This document shows, one piece after another, positions 18,310-24,868 of a stretch of DNA of 64,000 nucleotides (the first letter of the stretch is position 1; every line of letters starts with the position of its first letter). Position numbers and translations under genes: made by a program. The notes beneath the pieces are model-generated. The model did no database searches. It was given only the letters and a program-made list of their open reading frames with translations, and was not told the DNA's origin. The DNA is taken from positions 124,001-188,000 of the forward strand of contig NZ_JAFMZM010000004.1 in NCBI RefSeq assembly GCF_024436375.1, in the 5' to 3' direction. The DNA comes from Nocardioides astragali (GTDB lineage: Bacteria > Actinomycetota > Actinomycetes > Propionibacteriales > Nocardioidaceae).

Positions 18310-19011
18310 ATGAGCACGACACCCCTCGATCTCCCCGGCACCGTCCACGCCCCCCGCGGTCTCGTCGACCTCGGCCCCATCGCCCAGCTGCGCGCCGGCA
18401 AGCTGGCCCGGCGGCTGCCCCAGCTCTACCTCGGCCTCGTGCTCTACGGCGTCTCGCTGGCGCTGATGGTGCGGGGCGCGCTCGGGCTGGCGCCGTGGGA
18501 CGTGCTGCACTCCGGCTTCATCCGGCACGTGCCGATGACCCTGGGGCAGGCGGTCGTGCTCTTCAGCTTCGTCGTGCTGGTGCTGTGGATCCCTCTGCGG
18601 GAGATGCCCGGGCTCGGCACGATCAGCAACGCCGTCGTCGTGGGCCTCTCCGCCGACGCGACCTTGGCCGTGCTGGACCGGCCCGACGCGCTCACGGCGC
18701 GGATCGCCCTGATGGTCGGCGGTGTCGCACTGTGCGGCTTCGCCAGCGCCCTCTACATCGGTGCCCAGCTGGGCCGGGGGCCACGCGACGGACTGATGAC
18801 CGGCCTGGCTCGGCGGACCGGGCTCTCCCTGCGGCTGGTCCGCACGGGCCTCGAGGTCGGAGTCGTGGTGATCGGCCTGCTGCTCGGCGGCGTGCTGGGC
18901 ATCGGCACCGTGGCCTACGCGCTGGCGATCGGGCCGCTGACGCAGCTGATGCTGCCGTGGTTCACCGTCGAGCTACCGAGCAGCCCAGTGGGCGGCGACC
19001 CGGCTCGCTGA
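18310..19011 (+). CDS. YczE/YitT-like integral membrane protein
   Basis: A 233-residue membrane protein with about five hydrophobic segments (for example LYLGLVLYGVSLALMV, AVVLFSFVVLVLWIPL and GVVVIGLLLGGVLGIGTVAYAL). The motif GALGLAPWDVLHSG near residues 60-73 and the repeat-like GRGPRDGLMTGLARRTG near 156-172 are hallmarks of the YczE family. Function is unproven. The pairing with a divergent MocR regulator suggests export or import of a compound linked to PLP-amino acid chemistry. The ATG at 18310 is 17 bp beyond the inverted repeat. Its last 39 bp overlap the convergent signal peptidase gene. Confidence 0.85.
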   Translation: MSTTPLDLPGTVHAPRGLVDLGPIAQLRAGKLARRLPQLYLGLVLYGVSLALMVRGALGLAPWDVLHSGFIRHVPMTLGQAVVLFSFVVLVLWIPLREMPGLGTISNAVVVGLSADATLAVLDRPDALTARIALMVGGVALCGFASALYIGAQLGRGPRDGLMTGLARRTGLSLRLVRTGLEVGVVVIGLLLGGVLGIGTVAYALAIGPLTQLMLPWFTVELPSSPVGGDPAR

Positions 19012-20319
19012 GAGCGTGGAGTGGTAGATCGCGACGTTGTCGAGGTCACCGGTGAAGGCGGGGGTGTGGAACAGCCCGATGCTGCCCTGGCCGACCCGCC
19101 AGTACCCGGGGAAGTTCTGCACCACGGACGTGGCGCCGCTGACGGCCGCGACACCGTCGACGTAGATCGTGCTCGACCGGTTGGCCGTGCTGGTGACGAC
19201 GAGGTGGTGCCAGGCTCCGTCGTTGAACGCGCGGGTGGTGGTGATCGTCTGGCTGCGCTTGGGCCAGAGCCCGAACGTCAGCCTCCCCGACGCCTCCATC
19301 GTGACGACCCGGTCGGCATCCGCGCCGAACGAGGAGTATCCGGTGTCGCGGTCGTCCTCGAAGCCGGCGAGGTAGCTCTGCGTGGTGGCGGTGGTGCGGA
19401 ACCACAGCTCGACCGAGTAGGCGGAGGGAGCGGTCACCGGCTGAGGGCCCAGGATGACGCGGCCGCTCGTGTTGTCCAGGGCCGTGCCGGGGTTGTTGGG
19501 CAGGCCACCCTGAGCTCCGAGCGTGAGCGAGCCGAGGTACTCCCCGGTGCGGTTGTTGCCCGAGCGGTCGGTGGCGTACTTCGTACCGCCGGTCTCGTCG
19601 AGCAGCCACAGGCCGAAGGGCCGGTCGGTCAGCACTGCGCCGACGTAGGGCTGCGTCCATGTTCCGACGGTCCACTCGTTGCCGGAGTTGGTGGTCCGGT
19701 CGGTGAAGGTTGCGCCTGCCGCGCCACTCGTGCCGGCAGCGGCGGCACCCACGGCCACTGCGGTCGCCACGGCCACCTTGGCGCGGCGGGGGCGGGAGGG
19801 ACCGTGGGAGTCGAGCCGCATCCCGGCCAGCAGGAACGCGGCGATGCTGAGGGCCAGCCAGGCGAGCAGCGGCACCCTGTCCCGAGTGCGGGCCCAGTGC
19901 ACGGGCAACCCCACATAGGGGACGAGCAGGACCGCTTGGGCGCGAATGCCTGAGGTCTTCAGGGGCGTGATGTCGGTGACGCTGTTGGCGTCCCCCGCGG
20001 TGGTGTAGTCGCCGTCGTCGCGCTTCTCGACGACGCGGTGGACGAGCAGCCGCTCAGGACGAGTGGGGTCGTCGAAGACGTAGACGCGGCCCACGTGCAC
20101 CCGGTGGTCGGCCGCGGTGGGCCGGGCCAGGACGACGTCGCCCACCGAGATCGAGGGTCGCATCGAGTCGGAGGCCACGACGTAGGAGCCCCAGCCCGTC
20201 ACGAGAGGTGCCGCCGCGATCGCCACGAGCGTGAGCAGCAGCGCCCGGTAGGCGCGGCAGGCGAGCACGACGAGCAGCCGGGTCCATCCGGACCCGGCTG
20301 CAGCGCCGTCGTGGGACAT
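18973..20319 (-). CDS. SipW-type signal peptidase I fused to an internal signal sequence and LamG domain
   Basis: A 448-residue membrane protein. Residues 1-170 are an ER/SipW-type S26 signal peptidase: a membrane segment at about 24-43, nucleophile S52 in SDSMRPSI, H94 in VHRVVEK replacing the bacterial lysine, D110 in AGDAN and D116, and a second membrane segment at about 148-167. Residues 172-205 look like a second export signal: basic RPRRAK, a hydrophobic stretch, and AAGA as cleavage site. TNSGNEW follows and matches RNSGNEW in the neighbouring substrate. Residues about 225-448 form a LamG/concanavalin-like domain. The ATG at 20319 starts 55 bp after the upstream gene's stop. Confidence 0.82.
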   Translation of the reverse strand: MSHDGAAAGSGWTRLLVVLACRAYRALLLTLVAIAAAPLVTGWGSYVVASDSMRPSISVGDVVLARPTAADHRVHVGRVYVFDDPTRPERLLVHRVVEKRDDGDYTTAGDANSVTDITPLKTSGIRAQAVLLVPYVGLPVHWARTRDRVPLLAWLALSIAAFLLAGMRLDSHGPSRPRRAKVAVATAVAVGAAAAGTSGAAGATFTDRTTNSGNEWTVGTWTQPYVGAVLTDRPFGLWLLDETGGTKYATDRSGNNRTGEYLGSLTLGAQGGLPNNPGTALDNTSGRVILGPQPVTAPSAYSVELWFRTTATTQSYLAGFEDDRDTGYSSFGADADRVVTMEASGRLTFGLWPKRSQTITTTRAFNDGAWHHLVVTSTANRSSTIYVDGVAAVSGATSVVQNFPGYWRVGQGSIGLFHTPAFTGDLDNVAIYHSTLSASRVAAHWAAR

Positions 20320-20374
20320 GTGCACGTGTGCTCCGAGAGGTGGGGTGTCGCTGGGACCAGGGCGGCCGGCGAGC

Positions 20375-21001
20375 TCAGGACTCGGTGGTCCGCATCTCCC
20401 ACTGGATGTCGACGCCGGTCTTGGCACCCTGCAGCTGGTCGATCTGGGCCTGGCTCATCCCGGTGGTGTCGAACTCCCAGGTGATCTGGTAGGTCCGGTT
20501 GCTCACGCCGGCGGGGACGTCCCACCCGCCGAGGGCGGTCTCGAAGGTGTTCTTCTGCGAGACCATGGAGAGCGGCGCATCGGAGACGATCACGCCGTTG
20601 TTGGCGTCAGCCAGGGCGGTGAAGCCGGTGCAGTCGGCGAAGGTGCCGCCGTTGCCGGCGACGATGGTGATCAGGAGCCGGTTCTCCAGGCCCTGGACCG
20701 AGGTGACCGGATTGATGGTGAAGCCCTTGACCGTGCTGGGCACGCTCGCGTCTGCGGTCACCTTGATGCACTTGGTCTCGCTGTCGCCGGGGAGCATGTT
20801 GGCGACCCGGAACCTGGCTTGGCCGTTGTCGTCGTCGGTCAGCCGGACCGAGCCGGTCGACCACTCGTTGCCCGAGTTGCGGGTCTGGCCGGTGAAGGCG
20901 GCGTACGACGCCTGGTAGACGAGGGCGCCGGCGGCGATGACGGCGACGGGCGTGGTCGCCGCGACCATGATCTTCTGGGCGCGACTGGACGGCTTCTTCA
21001 T
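20375..21001 (-). CDS. CalY/TasA-like secreted protein with SipW-type signal peptide
   Basis: A 208-residue secreted protein. The N terminus has the MKK start, a hydrophobic stretch at about 12-32 and the cleavage region QASYAAF, followed by RNSGNEWSTGSV, a signature of SipW-dependent substrates such as CalY and TasA. The mature part (about 35-208) is beta-rich and ends in a Gln/Asp-containing segment. In bacilli these proteins form surface fibres or act as camelysin-like proteins; here the role is inferred. The start ATG at 21001 follows a GGAG element. The next gene downstream encodes the likely processing peptidase. Confidence 0.8.
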   Translation of the reverse strand: MKKPSSRAQKIMVAATTPVAVIAAGALVYQASYAAFTGQTRNSGNEWSTGSVRLTDDDNGQARFRVANMLPGDSETKCIKVTADASVPSTVKGFTINPVTSVQGLENRLLITIVAGNGGTFADCTGFTALADANNGVIVSDAPLSMVSQKNTFETALGGWDVPAGVSNRTYQITWEFDTTGMSQAQIDQLQGAKTGVDIQWEMRTTES

Positions 21002-21093
21002 GGGTGCGTTTTCTCCAACCGAGATGTGCTGACGATCGGGCAGGTCCCCCTCGGGGCGCCCGGCACTGGGTGCACGCACAGGATGGAACAGGA

Positions 21094-21139
21094 CGGTAAA
21101 GATTTCCGGCGTTCGGTAAAAACTGGTCCCTTTGGTATT
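21094..21139. promoter_or_regulatory. CGGTAAA direct repeats upstream of the SipW locus
   Basis: CGGTAAA occurs at 21094-21100 and 21114-21120, exactly 20 bp apart; a weaker TGGTATT follows at 21133-21139. The stretch is unusually AT-rich for this genome and lies 90-140 bp upstream of the CalY-like ATG. Same-face spacing suggests a DNA-binding regulator. The rest of the 234-bp gap 21002-21235 shows no gene. Confidence 0.45.
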
Positions 21140-21235
21140 GACAAGCCGCCCGCGGCCCACCCGCAGGGGTGGGCGGCGATCCGATCGCGACGAGGTGAGG
21201 ACTCGCTCAGCCGGCCGCGGCCGACCGTGGAACCG

Positions 21236-21802
21236 TCAGCGGCGGGTCGCGATGACGGCCGAGGCGTCGGCGGCCACCATCACCTCGACCGCGGTGAACC
21301 GCTCGTCGGTGAGCCACTGCTCGCGCAGGGTGTCGACGCGCCCGTAGGTGATCGGCGGCCACGACTCGCACGGTGCGAAGTCGTCGAGCACGACGATGCC
21401 GCCGGGCTCGACGAGGTCGATGATCGTGTCGACGCCGACCTCCGAGGGGGTGCCGGAGTCGAGGAAGAGCAGCGAGAACGGCCCGCGGTCGCGCAGCACG
21501 TTCCAGTCGGCGGCCAGCACCTCGACCTTGGCGTCGTCCTCGAAGATCTTCGCGGCGGCGCCGGCCAGGGACTCGTCGAGCTCCGCGGTCAGGATGTGGG
21601 CGCCGTTGCGTACGCCGCTGCGCAGCCAGGCGGTGCCGACGCCACAGCCGGTGCCGAACTCGGCCATCGTGCCTCCGCGGGTCGCCGCGAGGGTCGCCAG
21701 CAGGCGGCCGGTCTCGTTGCGGCAGAAGGCGACGTAGCCCGCCTGGCGGCACACGTCGAAGGCACGGGAGACGACGTAGGGCAGTTCGGGAGGCGCAGAC
21801 AT
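21236..21802 (-). CDS. Class I SAM-dependent methyltransferase (O-methyltransferase-like)
   Basis: A 188-residue methyltransferase. The SAM-binding motif I is AEFGTGCGVGTAWL near residues 47-60. The acidic residue at the end of strand 2 is in TAELDESLAG, and the motif IV-like LLFLDSGTPSE lies near 110-120. LVEPGGIVVLDDFAP resembles metal-dependent catechol/caffeoyl-CoA O-methyltransferases. The substrate is unknown. It is divergent from the leuB leader region, with 106 bp between this start and the leader promoter. No Shine-Dalgarno is evident; the start is the first ATG of the frame. Confidence 0.78.
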   Translation of the reverse strand: MSAPPELPYVVSRAFDVCRQAGYVAFCRNETGRLLATLAATRGGTMAEFGTGCGVGTAWLRSGVRNGAHILTAELDESLAGAAAKIFEDDAKVEVLAADWNVLRDRGPFSLLFLDSGTPSEVGVDTIIDLVEPGGIVVLDDFAPCESWPPITYGRVDTLREQWLTDERFTAVEVMVAADASAVIATRR

Positions 21803-21908
21803 GAGATCGCGAGTGTGTCATCCCTCCCGGCGAATCCCAGCTCCCGGTCCGACGTCTCACGATCTGACACATTTCGGAATCCGGATGCACGCGCCCGGTG
21901 AGCGGTCG

Positions 21909-21914
21909 TACAGT
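21909..21914 (+). promoter_or_regulatory. -10 hexamer of the leuB-region leader
   Basis: TACAGT fits the TANNNT consensus and ends 9 bp before the leader ATG at 21924, which predicts a transcript starting at or within a few bases of that ATG. No convincing -35 hexamer is visible. Confidence 0.5.
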
Positions 21915-21923
21915 CAGCGCACC

Positions 21924-21968
21924 ATGCGGAGCGTCTTCGTACTTATCGATCGCCGCGGCGGGGCCTGA
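21924..21968 (+). CDS. Putative leader peptide with Val-Leu-Ile run, upstream of leuB
   Basis: A 14-residue ORF reading M-R-S-V-F-V-L-I-D-R-R-G-G-A. The codons GTC TTC GTA CTT ATC place Val, Leu and Ile together and use the rare GTA and CTT, the same two rare codons as the ilvB leader peptide. The pattern M-R-x-x-x then branched-chain run then x-R-R is shared with that peptide. The stop codon at 21966-21968 directly abuts a long hairpin. Translation is probably leaderless. Its status as a real peptide is inferred from codons and context. Confidence 0.55.
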   Translation: MRSVFVLIDRRGGA

Positions 21969-22067
21969 CGAAAGGCCACCTCGTCGCGGTGTTCGGCGTT
22001 GACGAGGTCCGCCGCCCGGCCTTTCGAATCGACTCAGTCGAGTTCGAAGCCGCCGCCTCTGCGGCGG
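21969..22067 (+). ncRNA. Structured leader RNA with overlapping hairpins upstream of leuB
   Basis: Three hairpins follow the leader peptide stop. P1: CGAAAGGCC (21969-21977) with GGCCTTTCG (22018-22026), and ACCTCGTC (21978-21985) with GACGAGGT (22001-22008), leaving a CCGCCGCCC bulge (22009-22017). P2: TTCGAA (22023-22028) with TTCGAA (22043-22048), plus TCGAC with GTCGA. P3: CCGCCGC (22050-22056) with GCGGCGG (22061-22067). P1 and P2 share 22023-22026 and so exclude each other. GCGGCGG can pair equally with the P1 bulge. This looks like a switch; there is no T-run. Confidence 0.55.
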
Positions 22068-22192
22068 GTCCAGCCTCAGGGCGCGCGATCCGCATCCTGG
22101 TTTTCCACGAACGCAGCGCTGGCCGGCAGTCGGGCCCCGGGCGATCCCCGCACTCCCGCTCCCTCACCCGCCGCGGTGTCGGTGGCTTCGGA

Positions 22193-22224
22193 CTCACTTC
22201 CTCAGCAGTGCAACCAGGAGTGAG
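22193..22224 (+). promoter_or_regulatory. Hairpin sequestering a Shine-Dalgarno sequence
   Basis: CTCAC (22193-22197) pairs with GTGAG (22220-22224), and TCCT (22199-22202) with AGGA (22216-22219), with one bulged T and a 13-nt loop. The right arm covers AGGAG (22216-22220), the ribosome binding site of the small ORF at 22229. Opening or closing this stem would control its translation and, by coupling, possibly leuB. Confidence 0.5.
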
Positions 22225-22228
22225 ACCC

Positions 22229-22369
22229 ATGTACGACCTGTATCCCGACTCATGGGGCCCCGCGGCCCACGACCCCGAGAACCCCCGCAGCGCGGAGAAC
22301 ACCGCCGCCGCCCTGCAGTCGGCTCTTGACCTGCGAGACAACGGCAGCCTGCGTCCCGACGACAACTAG
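22229..22369 (+). CDS. Small hypothetical protein (46 aa) before leuB
   Basis: Not recognised. The 46-residue product begins MYDLYPDSWGPAAHDPEN and continues with a predicted helix (SAENTAAALQSALDLRDNG). It is acidic, with no signal or membrane segment. The ATG has a clear AGGAG 8 nt upstream, rare in this region where many genes lack Shine-Dalgarno sequences. The stop codon lies 9 bp before the leuB ATG, so the two may be co-translated. Its TAG stop also forms the first bases of the apparent leuB -10 hexamer. It could be a real small protein or part of the leader regulation. Confidence 0.5.
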   Translation: MYDLYPDSWGPAAHDPENPRSAENTAAALQSALDLRDNGSLRPDDN

Positions 22370-22378
22370 ATTCGCGGC

Positions 22379-23470
22379 ATGCCCGACACCCAGCAGACCT
22401 CGCCCGACGTGAGCCGCACCTCGAGCCCGACCCTCGCCGTCATCCCCGGCGACGGCATCGGCCCGGAGGTGACCGCCGAGGCCCTCAAGGTCCTCGAGAT
22501 CGCCTCGCCGGTGAAGTTCGAGTCGACGCGCTACGACCTCGGCGCCGAGCGCTACCTCGCGACCGGTGAGGTGCTGCCCGACTCGGTCCTCGCGGAGATC
22601 CGCGAGCACGACGCGATCCTGCTGGGAGCCGTCGGAGGCAAGCCCAACGACCCCAACCTGCCGCCCGGCATCCTCGAGCGCGGGCTGCTGCTGCGGCTGC
22701 GCTTCGAGCTCGACCACTACGTCAACCTGCGTCCGTCGCGGCTCTTCCCCGGCACGGCCTCACCCCTGGCCGACCACGTCCTCGAGCGCGGGGACATCGA
22801 CTTCGTCGTCGTACGCGAAGGCACCGAAGGCCCCTACACGGGCAACGGCGGTGCCCTCCGCGTCGGCACCCCCGCCGAGATCGCCACCGAGGTCTCGGTC
22901 AACACCGCGTACGGCGTCGAGCGCGTGATCCGCGACGCCTACGCGCGGGCACAGAAGCGGCCGCGAAAGAAGCTGACCCTGGTCCACAAGACCAACGTCC
23001 TGGTCAACGCCGGATCCCTGTGGTGGCGGCTCTTCGAGTCCGTGGGCGCGGAGTACCCCGACGTCACCACCGACTACATCCACATCGACGCCGCCATGAT
23101 CTTCATGGCCACCGACCCGGCCCGCTTCGACGTGATCGTCACCGACAACCTCTTCGGCGACATCGTCACCGACCTCGCCGCCGCCATCACCGGCGGCATC
23201 GGTCTGGCCGCCTCCGGCAACGTGAACCCCGACCGGACGACCCCCTCCATGTTCGAGCCCGTGCACGGCTCGGCCCCCGACATCGCCGGCCGTCAGCTGG
23301 CCGACCCGACGGCCGCGATCCTCTCCGGCGCGCTCCTGCTCGACCACCTCGGCCACGCCGAGGCGGCTGCCTCGATCGAGGCCGCCGTGCTGGCCGACCT
23401 CAGCGAGCGCGCACCGGGCACGAGCCGCGCCACGAGCGAGGTCGGCGACGCGATCGCCGCCCGCCTCTGA
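22379..23470 (+). CDS. leuB: 3-Isopropylmalate dehydrogenase
   Basis: Oxidatively decarboxylates 3-isopropylmalate with NAD in leucine synthesis; related enzymes also act in the citramalate route. The 363 residues carry the N-terminal [16 protein letters not shown] motif, the [17 protein letters not shown] substrate segment, the metal-binding [15 protein letters not shown] segment (about 256-270) and [15 protein letters not shown] (about 290-304). The ATG has TAGATT exactly at -12 to -7 (22367-22372), suggesting its own leaderless promoter in addition to readthrough from the structured leader. ilvE follows after 61 bp. Confidence 0.95.
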   Translation: MPDTQQTSPDVSRTSSPTLAVIPGDGIGPEVTAEALKVLEIASPVKFESTRYDLGAERYLATGEVLPDSVLAEIREHDAILLGAVGGKPNDPNLPPGILERGLLLRLRFELDHYVNLRPSRLFPGTASPLADHVLERGDIDFVVVREGTEGPYTGNGGALRVGTPAEIATEVSVNTAYGVERVIRDAYARAQKRPRKKLTLVHKTNVLVNAGSLWWRLFESVGAEYPDVTTDYIHIDAAMIFMATDPARFDVIVTDNLFGDIVTDLAAAITGGIGLAASGNVNPDRTTPSMFEPVHGSAPDIAGRQLADPTAAILSGALLLDHLGHAEAAASIEAAVLADLSERAPGTSRATSEVGDAIAARL

Positions 23471-23531
23471 GCTCGCTCAGAGCCGCCACGTCGGTCGACC
23501 GCGCCCCACCCCTCTTGGATAGGTTGACCCC

Positions 23532-24617
23532 ATGCAGATCAGCGCCACCGCCAACCCCGCTCCGGTCGACGACGCCCGGCTCGCCGAGATCCTCGCGAAC
23601 CCCGGGTTCGGGCAGCACTTCACCGACCACATGCTCACCTACGAGTGGACGCCCCAGGACGGGTGGCACGACGCGCGCGTCACCCCCTACGGCCCGCTGA
23701 CCCTCGACCCCGCGACGGCGGTGCTGCACTACGCGCAGGAGACCTTCGAGGGGATGAAGGCCTACCGCCACGACGACGGCTCGATCTGGACCTTCCGGCC
23801 CGAGCAGAACGCCGCGCGGATGGTGCGCTCGAGCGCCCGCCTGGCCTTCCCGGAGCTCCCGGTCGACGAGTTCGTCGCGTGCGTCGACGCGCTCGTCGAG
23901 GTGGACCAGCGCTGGGTGCCGGACAACTCGGCCGGCGGGGAGGGCGAGAAGTCGCTCTACCTGCGACCCTTCATGTTCGCCTCCGAGAAGTTCCTCGGCG
24001 TGCGCCCTGCCCAGCACGTCACGTTCATGGTGATCGCCTCGCCGGCCGGTGCCTACTTCAAGGGCGGCATCAAGCCGGTCAACCTGTGGCTGTCGGAGAC
24101 CTTCACCCGCGCCGGTCGCGGCGGCATGGGCGCGGCCAAGACCGGCGGCAACTATGCCGCGTCCCTGGCCGCGCAGCGCGAGGCGATCGAGGAGGGCTGC
24201 GACCAGGTCGTCTTCCTCGACGACCAGGAGTTCCGCTACATCGAGGAGCTCGGCGGGATGAATCTCTTCTTCGTCCACGCCGACGGCCACATCGTCACCC
24301 CCGAGACCGGCACCATCCTCGAGGGCATCACGCGCGCCTCGATCATCGAGCTGGCGGGCAAGCTCGGCCACTCCGTGGAGGAGCGCAAGTTCTCCATCGA
24401 CGAGTGGCGCGACGGCGTCGTCTCGGGCGAGATCACGGAGATCTTCGCGTGCGGCACCGCCGCCGTCGTCACGCCCGTCGGCGAGCTGCGCTCCCCGCGC
24501 GGGGTGACCGCCGCGCCGGCCAGCACCGAGCTGACCATGCGGATCCGCGACGCCCTCGTCGGGATGCAGTTCGGCCGCACCGAGGACACCTTCGGCTGGA
24601 TGCACCGGGTCTGCTGA
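23532..24617 (+). CDS. ilvE: Branched-chain amino acid aminotransferase
   Basis: Fold-type IV PLP transaminase for the last step of Ile, Leu and Val synthesis with glutamate as donor. The 361-residue length is usual for the class II form. K203 in AAKTGGNYAAS is the PLP lysine; EELGGMNLFFV and the substrate loop ACGTAAVVTPVGELR are conserved. The ATG at 23532 has TAGGTT exactly at -12 to -7 (23520-23525) and no Shine-Dalgarno, so ilvE can be transcribed independently of leuB as a leaderless mRNA. No attenuator precedes it. Confidence 0.96.
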   Translation: MQISATANPAPVDDARLAEILANPGFGQHFTDHMLTYEWTPQDGWHDARVTPYGPLTLDPATAVLHYAQETFEGMKAYRHDDGSIWTFRPEQNAARMVRSSARLAFPELPVDEFVACVDALVEVDQRWVPDNSAGGEGEKSLYLRPFMFASEKFLGVRPAQHVTFMVIASPAGAYFKGGIKPVNLWLSETFTRAGRGGMGAAKTGGNYAASLAAQREAIEEGCDQVVFLDDQEFRYIEELGGMNLFFVHADGHIVTPETGTILEGITRASIIELAGKLGHSVEERKFSIDEWRDGVVSGEITEIFACGTAAVVTPVGELRSPRGVTAAPASTELTMRIRDALVGMQFGRTEDTFGWMHRVC

Positions 24618-24647
24618 CCCGCGCGGCCGGTCGGCTGACCGACAGGC

Positions 24648-24782
24648 CTGGCCCCGATCCACCCGCGCTTCTACTACGACGCGATCCAGTACGGCCCACT
24701 GCTCCTCGGCCTGCTGTTCCTCGTCGGGGGCAGCGTCCTCGCCGTGGTCACCGCCGTCCGACGGCCGAAGACGCGGTCCTGA
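24648..24782 (+). CDS. Possible small membrane peptide with non-canonical start
   Basis: An open frame after the stop at 24636-24638 encodes, from a CTG at 24648, about 44 residues: LAPIHPRFYYDAIQYG, a clean hydrophobic segment (PLLLGLLFLVGGSVLAVVTA) and a basic VRRPKTRS tail, a plausible single-pass topology. No ATG, GTG or TTG precedes the membrane segment in frame, so it is a CTG-started peptide, a remnant, or chance. The gap 24618-24868 holds only this and the kinase promoter. Confidence 0.3.
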   Translation: MAPIHPRFYYDAIQYGPLLLGLLFLVGGSVLAVVTAVRRPKTRS

Positions 24783-24868
24783 CCCCGCTGACGCCAGGCC
24801 AGCGAGGCGCGGCGCGGCGCGGTGCCGGGATCGACCGGATCGCTCGGCGCCGCCCGTATCCTCGTGTC

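Noticed and set aside
21900..22378. T-box riboswitch before leuB
   Set aside because: No T-box core sequence, specifier loop or antiterminator consensus was found; the short ORF plus hairpins explains the region better.
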